Source: an uncultured Muribaculaceae bacterium
Lineage (GTDB): Bacteria > Bacteroidota > Bacteroidia > Bacteroidales > Muribaculaceae
Length of the DNA: 64,000 bases
Direction of reading: 5' to 3'
Assembly (NCBI GenBank): GCA_910584495.1
Contig: CAJUAR010000001.1
Span: forward strand, 42,507 to 106,506
Below the pieces are notes generated by a model, which saw only the letters and a list, made by a program, of their open reading frames with translations, had not been told where the DNA came from and did no database searches. Positions 50,452-57,484 of this stretch are shown one piece after another. The position numbers were made by a program, and so were the translations under genes. How positions within the stretch are numbered: the first letter of the stretch is position 1; the number at the start of each line of letters is the position of its first letter.

Positions 50452-52010
50452 ACGAGCTCCACCGTCGGTCGGCACTGGCCGCGTTGTCGGTGCTGTCGGC
50501 ACTGAGCATCTGTGCCGCAGAGCACCGACGCATGCCCAACATCCTCATCTGCATGGCCGATGATGCCGGCCATGCCGGGGCATACGGCACCCCTTGGGTC
50601 CACACACCGGCGTTCGACAGCATAGCGGCGCACGGTCTTCTTTTCCGCAATGCTTTCACTTGCAATTCCAAGTCGGCTCCGTCGCGAGCCTGCTTCATCA
50701 CCGGACGCAATTCGTGGCAGCTGCGCGAGGCCGCAAATCATTGGCCCGAATTTCCCTCCGATATCCGTTCTTTCCCCGAGGCTTTGAAAGATGCCGGCTA
50801 TTATACCGGATACACCGGCAAGGGCTGGGGGCCGGGTATTGCCAAGACTGCCGACGGACGCGAACGTGAACTCACCGGCAAGAAATTCAACAAGAAAAAA
50901 CTCACTCCGCCAACCACCGGAATAAACAATATCGACTATGCCGCCAACTTCGGGGAGTTTCTCCGCCTGTGGGACCACAGCAGCCCTATGTGTTTCTGGT
51001 ATGGAGCCCGCGAGCCTCACAGGGCCTATGAATATGGTTCGTCGGGCCGTTTTGGCAAGAACTTGTCCGACATCGACAGCGTTCCTGCCTATTGGCCCGA
51101 CAACGAAACAGTGCGCACCGACATGCTCGACTATGCACTTGAGATTGAGCACTTCGACCGTCATCTGGGCCGAATAATCGCCATGCTCGATTCGGTTGGC
51201 GAGCTGCACAACACAATTGTTGTGGTAACTTCCGACCACGGCATGCCTTTTCCTCGCTGCAAAGGTCAGGAATATTTTGCCTCGTGCCATGTGCCGCTGG
51301 CTATTATGTGGGCCGACGGCATTTCTCACCCCGGCCGCGAGGTGGACAATTATGTGAGCCTCACCGACATTGCGCCTACCATTATGCAAGCCGCAGGCCT
51401 GGATGTTGCCCAATGGGGCATGCTCCCCATGGCCGGACAGTCGCTGATGCCCCTTTTCGTTGCCGATCGCACCGACATGCGGCCATATGTCCTTCTTGGG
51501 CGCGAGCGGCACGATCCGGGACGTCCCGACGACCAGGGCTATCCCATCCGCGGAATTATCCGCGACGGATTTCTCTACCTGCGCAATTACGAGCCCGAGC
51601 GCTGGCCTGCCGGCAATCCCTCGACAGGTTATATGGATGTCGACGCTTCGCCGACAAAGACCGAAATAATCCGTTCGCGCCGCAATGCGGACACGCATAG
51701 TTACTGGAAATTGTCGATGGGCCGACGTGGTGCCGAAGAGCTCTACGACCTCAGGCGCGATGCCGACTGCATGGTCAGTCTTGTCGGAGAGCCTGAATAT
51801 GAAAGCATGCGGCAATCTCTTGCCGACGAAATGTCGAGAAGGCTTGCCGACGAGGGCGACCCAAGGATGACGGGCGAGGCATTTATTTTCGACACCTACC
51901 CTAACATGTGCGAATCCAAGCTGTTCTACAACAGAGTGCGCTCCGGCGAATGTCCACCTCACAAATGGATTAACGACACCGACTTCGACCCCGAAGCCGA
52001 AAAAGAATAA
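50448..52010 (+). CDS. Formylglycine-dependent sulfatase-family hydrolase, Ser-type (second)
   Basis: 520 residues, with an N-terminal signal-like stretch (LAALSVLSALSICAA), metal site ILICMADDAGHAG, and FGly motif S76-A-P-S-R80 in TCNSKSAPSRACFITGR. YTGYTGKGWGPG, FWYGAREPHRAYEYG and VVTSDHGMPFPRCKG follow. The overall pattern is close to the heparan N-sulfatase-like S1 subfamily. Ser-type, so it also depends on the radical-SAM maturase. It overlaps the first sulfatase by 4 bp and precedes the organophosphate transporter by 6 bp; all are co-transcribed. Phosphodiester or phosphate substrates cannot be excluded. Confidence 0.92.
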   Translation: MNELHRRSALAALSVLSALSICAAEHRRMPNILICMADDAGHAGAYGTPWVHTPAFDSIAAHGLLFRNAFTCNSKSAPSRACFITGRNSWQLREAANHWPEFPSDIRSFPEALKDAGYYTGYTGKGWGPGIAKTADGRERELTGKKFNKKKLTPPTTGINNIDYAANFGEFLRLWDHSSPMCFWYGAREPHRAYEYGSSGRFGKNLSDIDSVPAYWPDNETVRTDMLDYALEIEHFDRHLGRIIAMLDSVGELHNTIVVVTSDHGMPFPRCKGQEYFASCHVPLAIMWADGISHPGREVDNYVSLTDIAPTIMQAAGLDVAQWGMLPMAGQSLMPLFVADRTDMRPYVLLGRERHDPGRPDDQGYPIRGIIRDGFLYLRNYEPERWPAGNPSTGYMDVDASPTKTEIIRSRRNADTHSYWKLSMGRRGAEELYDLRRDADCMVSLVGEPEYESMRQSLADEMSRRLADEGDPRMTGEAFIFDTYPNMCESKLFYNRVRSGECPPHKWINDTDFDPEAEKE

Positions 52011-52016
52011 ATAGTG

Positions 52017-53399
52017 ATGTTAAGCAAAATCAGAAATTTCTATACTATAAGTTCCGATGCAGCCCCGAGAGAATTTGCATCGGAGCAAGAGCAGCAGAAA
52101 CACTACAAGCGCCTGCGCATGCAGAGCTTTGTTGCCGCCACTCTGGGCTACAGCCTATACTATGTGTGCCGTACGGGCCTCAATGTGATGAAGAAACCCA
52201 TCATCGATTCGGGCACGCTCAATGCCACGCAGCTTGGCGTGGTGAGCTCGGCTCTTCTTTTCACCTATGCCGTGGGCAAATTTGTCAACGGTTTTGTGGC
52301 CGACCACTGCAATATCAAGCGCTTCATGTTCACCGGTCTGTGCATCTCGGCCTTTGTCAATGCTATGATGGGCATTATGGGCTTTACATCGGGCCTCATA
52401 CCGGCCACGGTGATGACCGTATGCTTTGCAGTGATGTGGGGCTTCAACGGCTGGGCGCAATCCATGGGTGCTCCGCCTGCTATCATATCGCTCTCTCGCT
52501 GGTTCTCGCTCAAGGAGCGAGGTACGTTCTATGGCATTTTCTCGGCAAGCCACAATCTTGGCGAATTTTTTTCGTTTGTCTTCGTGGGTTGTCTTGTGGC
52601 GTTTTTCAGCTGGCAGGCCGGCTTCTTCGGTTCGGCCATAGCCGGTATCCTGGGATGCATACTCATCTACTTCTATCTCCACGACCATCCGGGGGCACAC
52701 GGACTGCCGTCGGTCGAAGCTCTTTCGCACGAGCATGTCAACAAGAAGACAGCCTCAATGACAACCGGCGAAATACAGAAAATGGTGTTCCGCACACCTG
52801 CCGTGTGGATTCTGGCCCTGGCAAGCGCTTTCATGTATATCTCGCGCTATGCCATAAATGGCTGGGGGATGCTCTTCCTTCAAGAGGCTAAAGGCTACAG
52901 CCAAGAAACGGCCACATGGGTGATTTCCATCAACGCTCTTTTGGGTATTCTGGGCACTGTCCTCTCGGGATGGTTCTCCGACAAGCTCTTCAATGGCGAC
53001 CGCAAGATTCCTGCTCTTATTTTCGGCATTCTCAACTCTGTGGCTCTCACCTTATTCTTCTTCGGTGGCAACGCATTGTGGATTAATATTATGGCAATGG
53101 TGCTCTTTGGCATCGCCATTGGTGTGCTCATCTGCTTCCTCGGCGGCCTTATGGCCATAGACATTGTGCCCCGCCGCGCCACGGGCGCAGCCCTGGGCCT
53201 TGTAGGAATATTCTCGTATGTGGCTGCCGGAATCCAGGATGTTGCCTCCGGCATACTCATTGACGGCCACAGCACACTTGTCGATGGTGTTCGCCACTAC
53301 GATTTTCTGCCTGTGTGCATATTCTGGCTGGGAGCATCGGTGCTGTCGTTCATCCTTCCCCTTTTCAACAGCAAACGCCGCCCCGATGAAAACGAGTGA
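52017..53399 (+). CDS. Organophosphate:phosphate antiporter (GlpT/UhpT-type MFS transporter)
   Basis: A 460-residue MFS protein of the OPA family with twelve hydrophobic segments. Diagnostic parts are YYVCRTGLNVMKKPI after the first helix, YAVGKFVNGFVADH, WGFNGWAQSMGAPPAI, and FMYISRYAINGWGMLF in helix 7. The arginines at CRTG and SRYA sit where GlpT/UhpT bind the phosphate. It imports glycerol-3-phosphate, hexose phosphates or phosphoglycerate in exchange for phosphate. Being last in the SusCD operon, it implies that the end product of the enzymes is a phosphorylated monomer. ATG at 52017 is preferred to the GTG three bases earlier. Confidence 0.93.
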   Translation: MLSKIRNFYTISSDAAPREFASEQEQQKHYKRLRMQSFVAATLGYSLYYVCRTGLNVMKKPIIDSGTLNATQLGVVSSALLFTYAVGKFVNGFVADHCNIKRFMFTGLCISAFVNAMMGIMGFTSGLIPATVMTVCFAVMWGFNGWAQSMGAPPAIISLSRWFSLKERGTFYGIFSASHNLGEFFSFVFVGCLVAFFSWQAGFFGSAIAGILGCILIYFYLHDHPGAHGLPSVEALSHEHVNKKTASMTTGEIQKMVFRTPAVWILALASAFMYISRYAINGWGMLFLQEAKGYSQETATWVISINALLGILGTVLSGWFSDKLFNGDRKIPALIFGILNSVALTLFFFGGNALWINIMAMVLFGIAIGVLICFLGGLMAIDIVPRRATGAALGLVGIFSYVAAGIQDVASGILIDGHSTLVDGVRHYDFLPVCIFWLGASVLSFILPLFNSKRRPDENE

Positions 53400-53954
53400 T
53401 TAGACAAAAAGCAACAGCACCTGGAGAAGCTTGCGCAACTCCTTGAGAGCTATGCTCATATGATATTCTACTGTTTTCTGGCTCACGTCGAGTTTTGCTG
53501 CAATCTCGGCGTGAGTCATATTTTCGTAGCGGCTCATGCAGAAAATGCGACGGCGCAACTCGGGCATGCGCTCGATGTGGAGATTGATCATCTCTAATAT
53601 GTCGGAAGTGTCGATGGCAGCATCGGGGCTGACATATTTGTCAGTCTCGCAAAGTTTTATATCTGTCTCCCACTCATGAACCACTTTGCGGTGACGCAGC
53701 TCGTTGAAGATTGCGTTGCGCGTCATGCTGAAGAGGTAGTTTTTGAGCTGGCTCACATTGTTCATCTGCCGGCGCTCGTCCCATAGTTTGCAAAAAATAT
53801 TATGCGTAATGTCGGCAACCTCCTCTCGGCTGCCGATAAAACGCAGAGCAAACTCGCTCACTGCCGCCGAGTAGCGCATATAGAGCACACCCAGCGCGCC
53901 GGTATCGCCGTCGCGCATACGATTGAGCAATTCTTTGTCGGTTGGTTGTGCCAT
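53400..53954 (-). CDS. ECF-type RNA polymerase sigma-70 factor (Bacteroidetes family)
   Basis: 184 residues. Region 2: GDTGALGVLYMRYSAAVSEFA, ADITHNIFCKLWDER, LKNYLFSMTRNAIFNELR. Region 4: MPELRRRIFCMSRYENMTHAEIAAKLDVSQKTVEYHMSIAL. This is the class that partners FecR anti-sigma factors of SusCD loci. It is convergent with the transporter gene (stops adjacent) and 16 kb from fecR at 37114. No other sigma gene is near, so it is the best candidate partner, but a genome-wide match is unproven. It has a promoter with a very short leader. Confidence 0.92.
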   Translation of the reverse strand: MAQPTDKELLNRMRDGDTGALGVLYMRYSAAVSEFALRFIGSREEVADITHNIFCKLWDERRQMNNVSQLKNYLFSMTRNAIFNELRHRKVVHEWETDIKLCETDKYVSPDAAIDTSDILEMINLHIERMPELRRRIFCMSRYENMTHAEIAAKLDVSQKTVEYHMSIALKELRKLLQVLLLFV

Positions 53955-53960
53955 ATATTA

Positions 53961-53991
53961 CAAAGTTAATGCTATTTTTCCGTTTCTGCAA
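53961..53991 (-). promoter_or_regulatory. Promoter TTG-N20-TAACTTTG of the ECF sigma gene
   Basis: On the minus strand TTG (53989-53991) and TAACTTTG (53961-53968) are 20 bp apart. Only 6 nt separate the -7 box from the ATG, which predicts a leaderless or near-leaderless mRNA and transcription by the housekeeping sigma. Confidence 0.65.
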
Positions 53992-54075
53992 GCTAAATAA
54001 CACACTTTTCAAAGCCGGCACATAAAAAATGTTGCAGCCAAGGTATTTCGACAAAGTATTAAAATATTCCTTAGA

Positions 54076-54636
54076 TTAAAAGAGCGGTTCGGTGGCTATG
54101 ACTTGTGCCAAGGTGGGGGCGGCAAGGTCTTTGGGAGAGAGGATGCGTTCGGCGGCGGGTATGGGCCACGCTATGCCAACAGTGGGGTCGTCGAGGCGGA
54201 TTGAACGTTCGGCGGCAGGGCAATAGTAATTATCAACTTTATAGAGAAATTTTGCCCTTTCGCTGAGCACGGCAAAGCCGTGGGCAAAGCCTCTGGGAAC
54301 GAAGAGCTGCAAGCCGTTTTCGGCCGACAGCTCAGCCGAAAAATAGCGGCCGAAGGTGGGAGAGTTGCGACGGAGGTCGACTGCCACATCTACTATCGTC
54401 CCTTCCACCACCCTCACAAGCTTGGCTTGTGCTGCCTCACCGGCCTGAAAATGCAGCCCGCGCATCACTCCACGACACGACAGCGATTCGTTGTCCTGAA
54501 CAAAAATGGGGTTCAGCCCTGTGGCGACGGCAAAATCATCGGCGCGGAAAGTTTCGCAAAAATAGCCTCTGGCATCGGCAAATCGCTTTGGCTCTATCAG
54601 CCAAAGACCTTCGAATGGAGTGGATGTGTATTTCAT
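54076..54636 (-). CDS. rfbC: dTDP-4-dehydrorhamnose 3,5-epimerase
   Basis: A 186-residue cupin enzyme: PFEGLWLIEPKRFADARGYF, then VQDNESLSCRGVMRGLHFQ with the catalytic His, VVDVAVDLRRNSPTFG and FVPRGFAHGFAVLSE. It makes dTDP-L-rhamnose precursors for surface polysaccharide. The rest of the rml/rfb set is not in the window. A -7 box TAATTTTG at 54641-54648 lies only 4 nt before the ATG. It is divergent from htpG. Confidence 0.94.
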   Translation of the reverse strand: MKYTSTPFEGLWLIEPKRFADARGYFCETFRADDFAVATGLNPIFVQDNESLSCRGVMRGLHFQAGEAAQAKLVRVVEGTIVDVAVDLRRNSPTFGRYFSAELSAENGLQLFVPRGFAHGFAVLSERAKFLYKVDNYYCPAAERSIRLDDPTVGIAWPIPAAERILSPKDLAAPTLAQVIATEPLF

Positions 54637-54640
54637 ATGG

Positions 54641-54648
54641 CAAAATTA
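54641..54648 (-). promoter_or_regulatory. -7 element TAATTTTG of rfbC
   Basis: Exact match to TAnnTTTG on the minus strand, 4 nt before the start codon; no good -33 TTG at 19-21 bp. If used, the mRNA starts at or next to the ATG. Confidence 0.45.
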
Positions 54649-54697
54649 CACAATAATGAACACCGGGAATCGCCTGTCTGATTAATTTGTGTTAAAA

Positions 54698-54710
54698 TGA
54701 CATTTTGTCA
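54698..54710. promoter_or_regulatory. Palindrome TGACATTTTGTCA upstream of htpG
   Basis: Perfect 5-bp arms around TTT, 80 bp before the htpG start, with no match to CIRCE. It may be a binding site for a stress regulator. Confidence 0.4.
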
Positions 54711-54790
54711 GTCCGGTGACGGTGGCATTTTTTTTGCCTAAGTGTTTATAGCGATAGAAAATATAACAATAAGAAAAAAACAATATAACC

Positions 54791-56827
54791 ATGCAACAAG
54801 GAAACATTGGAGTAACCACCGAGAATATATTCCCGGTGATTAAAAAATTTCTCTACAGCGACCACGAAATCTTCCTTCGCGAACTTGTGTCGAACGCAGT
54901 CGACGCTTCGCAAAAACTGCGTGCCCTGGCTTCGTTCGGCGAATTCACCGGCGAACTGGGCAAGCTCGATGTCCGTGTGACTGTCGACAAAGAAGCCGGC
55001 ACGCTCACCGTTTCGGACCGAGGCATAGGCATGACCTCGGAAGATGTCGACAAATATATCAACCAGATTGCCTTCTCGGGAGCCGAGGACTTCCTCAACA
55101 AGTATAAGGATACCGCAGCCACCATCATCGGCCATTTCGGCCTTGGCTTCTACTCGGCCTTTATGGTTGCCGACAAGGTTGTGATTGAAACTCTCAGCTA
55201 CAAGGATGGTGCCGAAGCCGTACGCTGGGAATGTGACGGCTCGCCGGTCTACAGCATGGGCAAGGGCAGCCGAACAGAGCGTGGTACCGACATTATCCTC
55301 TACATCGACAAGGACAGTGCCGAATTCCTCGACCAGAAACGTGTCGACATTCTGCTGCGCAAATACTGCCGCTTCCTCCCCGTGCCCGTCATTGCCGGCA
55401 AGGAGCAGGAATGGAAGGACGGCAAATGGGTGGACACCGACCGCGATCTGGTGATCAACAGCACCGAACCCCAGTGGATGAAAAAACCGAGCGAACTGAC
55501 CGATGAGGACTACCTCAAGTTCTACCGCGAGCTTTATCCCGGCAACGAAGACCCGCTGTTCTGGATTCACCTCAATGTAGACTATCCCTTCCACTTGACG
55601 GGCATACTCTATTTCCCAAAAATAAGGAACAACTTCGACATCAACAAGAACCGCATACAGCTCTACTGCAACCAGGTGTTCGTCACCGATTCGGTCGAAG
55701 GCGTGGTGCCCGAGTTCATGCAGCTGATGCAGGGTGTGATCGATTCGCCCGACATTCCTCTGAACGTGTCGCGCTCCTATCTGCAGAGCGACACCGCTGT
55801 CAAGAAAATCTCGAGCTACATCACCAAGAAAGTGGCTTCGCGCCTCGACGAGCTTTTCCGCGCCGACCGCGCCGACTTCGAAAAGAAATGGGACGACATT
55901 CGCCTCTTCATTGTCTACGGCATGCTCACCGACGAAAAATTCTGCGAGGCAGCCCTGAAGTTCACCCTGCTCAAAGACACCGAAGGCCACTATTATACTC
56001 TGGACGAGTACAAGACCCTCGTTGAAGCCGCCCAGACCGACAAGGACGGCAAGATTGTCTATCTCTACGCAACCGATGCCACGGCACAGTACCAGTATAT
56101 CAAGTCAGCTACCGACCGCGGCTACAACGTCCTGCTCCTCGACGGCCAGCTCGACAACCACTTTGTCAGCCTGCTGGAACAGAAACTCGACAACACCACA
56201 TTGGTTCGTGTCGACTCAGACGTTATCGACAATCTTATCCGCCGTGCCGACCGTGCCGCCGCCAACCTTACCCCCACACAGAGTGCCATCCTCACCCACC
56301 TCTTCGAAATTCCGGCAAAGAAAGTTGAGAAATGCACCTTCCTCGTACAGTTCGAAGCCCTCTCGCCCGAGGTTGAGCCTGTGGTGCTCACCCAGAACGA
56401 ATTCATGCGCCGAATGAAAGAGATGACGGCCATGAACCCCGGCATGAACATCTACGGCGACCTGCCCGACAACTACAACCTGGTTGTCAACACCGAAAAC
56501 CAGCTTGTGAAGTCCATATCGGCCAAAGCAATGGAGGCCATCGGACCCAAAGTGGACGACGAGCTCAAAGTGGTCGACGAAGGCAACACACGTCTCGAAG
56601 AAATAGGCAAGAAAAAAGAACTCACCGACGACGACAAGAAGGCCCGCACCGACACCGAGGCCGAAGTGGCCGAAGCCCGCAAACGCATTGGCGATGCCGT
56701 GGCCGAATATGCAGCCACAGCCCCCGAGGCAAGCCAGATTGTCGACCTGGCACTCCTTGCCAACGGTCTGCTTCGCGGTGCCGACCTGAGCACCTTCATC
56801 GCCCGCTCCTACAGCCTGATGAAGTAA
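54791..56827 (+). CDS. htpG: Molecular chaperone HtpG (Hsp90)
   Basis: 678 residues. The N-terminal GHKL ATPase has FLRELVSNAVDASQKLR, VSDRGIGMTSEDVD and IGHFGLGFYSAFMVADKV. The middle domain includes IRNNFDINKNRIQLYCNQVFV and LNVSRSYLQSD with the catalytic Arg region. The C-terminal dimerisation domain ends near ANGLLRGADLSTFI. It is an ATP-driven chaperone in the cytosol. A palindrome in its upstream region may be a stress operator. It ends in a very strong hairpin shared with the convergent umuD-like gene. Confidence 0.97.
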   Translation: MQQGNIGVTTENIFPVIKKFLYSDHEIFLRELVSNAVDASQKLRALASFGEFTGELGKLDVRVTVDKEAGTLTVSDRGIGMTSEDVDKYINQIAFSGAEDFLNKYKDTAATIIGHFGLGFYSAFMVADKVVIETLSYKDGAEAVRWECDGSPVYSMGKGSRTERGTDIILYIDKDSAEFLDQKRVDILLRKYCRFLPVPVIAGKEQEWKDGKWVDTDRDLVINSTEPQWMKKPSELTDEDYLKFYRELYPGNEDPLFWIHLNVDYPFHLTGILYFPKIRNNFDINKNRIQLYCNQVFVTDSVEGVVPEFMQLMQGVIDSPDIPLNVSRSYLQSDTAVKKISSYITKKVASRLDELFRADRADFEKKWDDIRLFIVYGMLTDEKFCEAALKFTLLKDTEGHYYTLDEYKTLVEAAQTDKDGKIVYLYATDATAQYQYIKSATDRGYNVLLLDGQLDNHFVSLLEQKLDNTTLVRVDSDVIDNLIRRADRAAANLTPTQSAILTHLFEIPAKKVEKCTFLVQFEALSPEVEPVVLTQNEFMRRMKEMTAMNPGMNIYGDLPDNYNLVVNTENQLVKSISAKAMEAIGPKVDDELKVVDEGNTRLEEIGKKKELTDDDKKARTDTEAEVAEARKRIGDAVAEYAATAPEASQIVDLALLANGLLRGADLSTFIARSYSLMK

Positions 56828-56847
56828 GCTTAGGTATTGCTGAAATA

Positions 56848-56899
56848 GAAGATAAAGAAGACGGACAAGGTATGCGCCTTGTCCGTCTTCTTTATCTTC
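56848..56899. terminator. 23-bp perfect hairpin between htpG and the umuD-like gene
   Basis: 56848-56870 is the exact reverse complement of 56877-56899, with a 6-nt loop TATGCG. It overlaps the last two codons and stop of the convergent umuD-like gene. It probably acts as a bidirectional terminator or mRNA end-stabiliser; T-runs are short. Confidence 0.8.
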
Positions 56900-57332
56900 T
56901 GAGGTTTTTAATCACTTTTGTCACCACGCCCCAGACTGTAAAATCGTCGTAGGGCGATATTTCGATTGGCGGAAAATCATCGTTGGCCGGCCGCAAAAGA
57001 ATGCGGTTCTGGTTTTTCTGCGACAAGTCGAGATATTTCATTGTAAACTCACCGTTGACAAAGGCCACCACAATGTCGTTGTGCTGCGCCTCGAGCGAAC
57101 GGTCGATTACCAGAATATCGCCTTCGTCTATTCCTGCTCGAATCATCGACAGGCCCACCACACGGGCATAGAATGTTGCCGCCGGGTGGTCGATGAGTTC
57201 GCGGTTGAGATCGAGACTCTTATCCAGATAGTCCTGCGCCGGCGAAGGGAAGCCGGCCCTCACACCGCCGTCGGCATAAGGGAGATCCATCACCGTGCTA
57301 TAATCGCTGCTATATATTTCGAGTTCTTTCAT
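56892..57332 (-). CDS. umuD: UmuD-like LexA/S24-family autopeptidase
   Basis: The ATG at 57332 gives 146 residues (MKELEIYSSDYST...). It shows the self-cleavage site VRAGFPSPAQDYLD (Ala-Gly), the catalytic Ser in VGLSMIRAGI and the catalytic Lys in GEFTMKYL. These are the elements of UmuD, whose cleaved form activates error-prone polymerase V. UmuD normally sits next to umuC; here the downstream neighbour is convergent htpG and no umuC is present. A -7 box TACCTTTG at 57341-57348 lies 8 nt before the ATG. It could also be a repressor-fragment-like S24 protein, but it lacks a DNA-binding domain. Confidence 0.9.
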   Translation of the reverse strand: MKELEIYSSDYSTVMDLPYADGGVRAGFPSPAQDYLDKSLDLNRELIDHPAATFYARVVGLSMIRAGIDEGDILVIDRSLEAQHNDIVVAFVNGEFTMKYLDLSQKNQNRILLRPANDDFPPIEISPYDDFTVWGVVTKVIKNLRR

Positions 57333-57340
57333 ATTCAATG

Positions 57341-57348
57341 CAAAGGTA
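57341..57348 (-). promoter_or_regulatory. -7 element TACCTTTG of the umuD-like gene
   Basis: Exact TAnnTTTG match on the minus strand, 8 nt upstream of the ATG. The -33 region is weak. No LexA-type palindrome was recognised nearby. Confidence 0.5.
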
Positions 57349-57427
57349 CAACTTTTGGCGGAATTTTTCCTAAGGAAACCATTGAAGAAGCTTATAAATA
57401 AGAGATGAGCCCTTTGCCGGAGATGAG

Positions 57428-57464
57428 AAAGGGGCGGCAATGTTATTTTCTTTGCCGCCCCTTT
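57428..57464 (-). terminator. Terminator after the giant C10 protease gene
   Basis: AAAGGGGCGGCAA at 57428-57440 pairs with TTGCCGCCCCTTT at 57452-57464 (13 bp, 11-nt loop), 20 bp past the stop on the minus strand. Confidence 0.8.
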
Positions 57465-57484
57465 TCAGTAATTGTCATTAAGGT

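Noticed and set aside
50199..51962. 587-codon minus-strand open frame across the two sulfatase genes
   Set aside because: Both sulfatases show full active-site motifs on the plus strand and are joined by an ATGA overlap; the antisense frame is only a long shadow in GC-rich sequence.
54698..54710. CIRCE/HrcA operator before htpG
   Set aside because: Arms and spacing do not match the CIRCE consensus; only a generic palindrome can be claimed.
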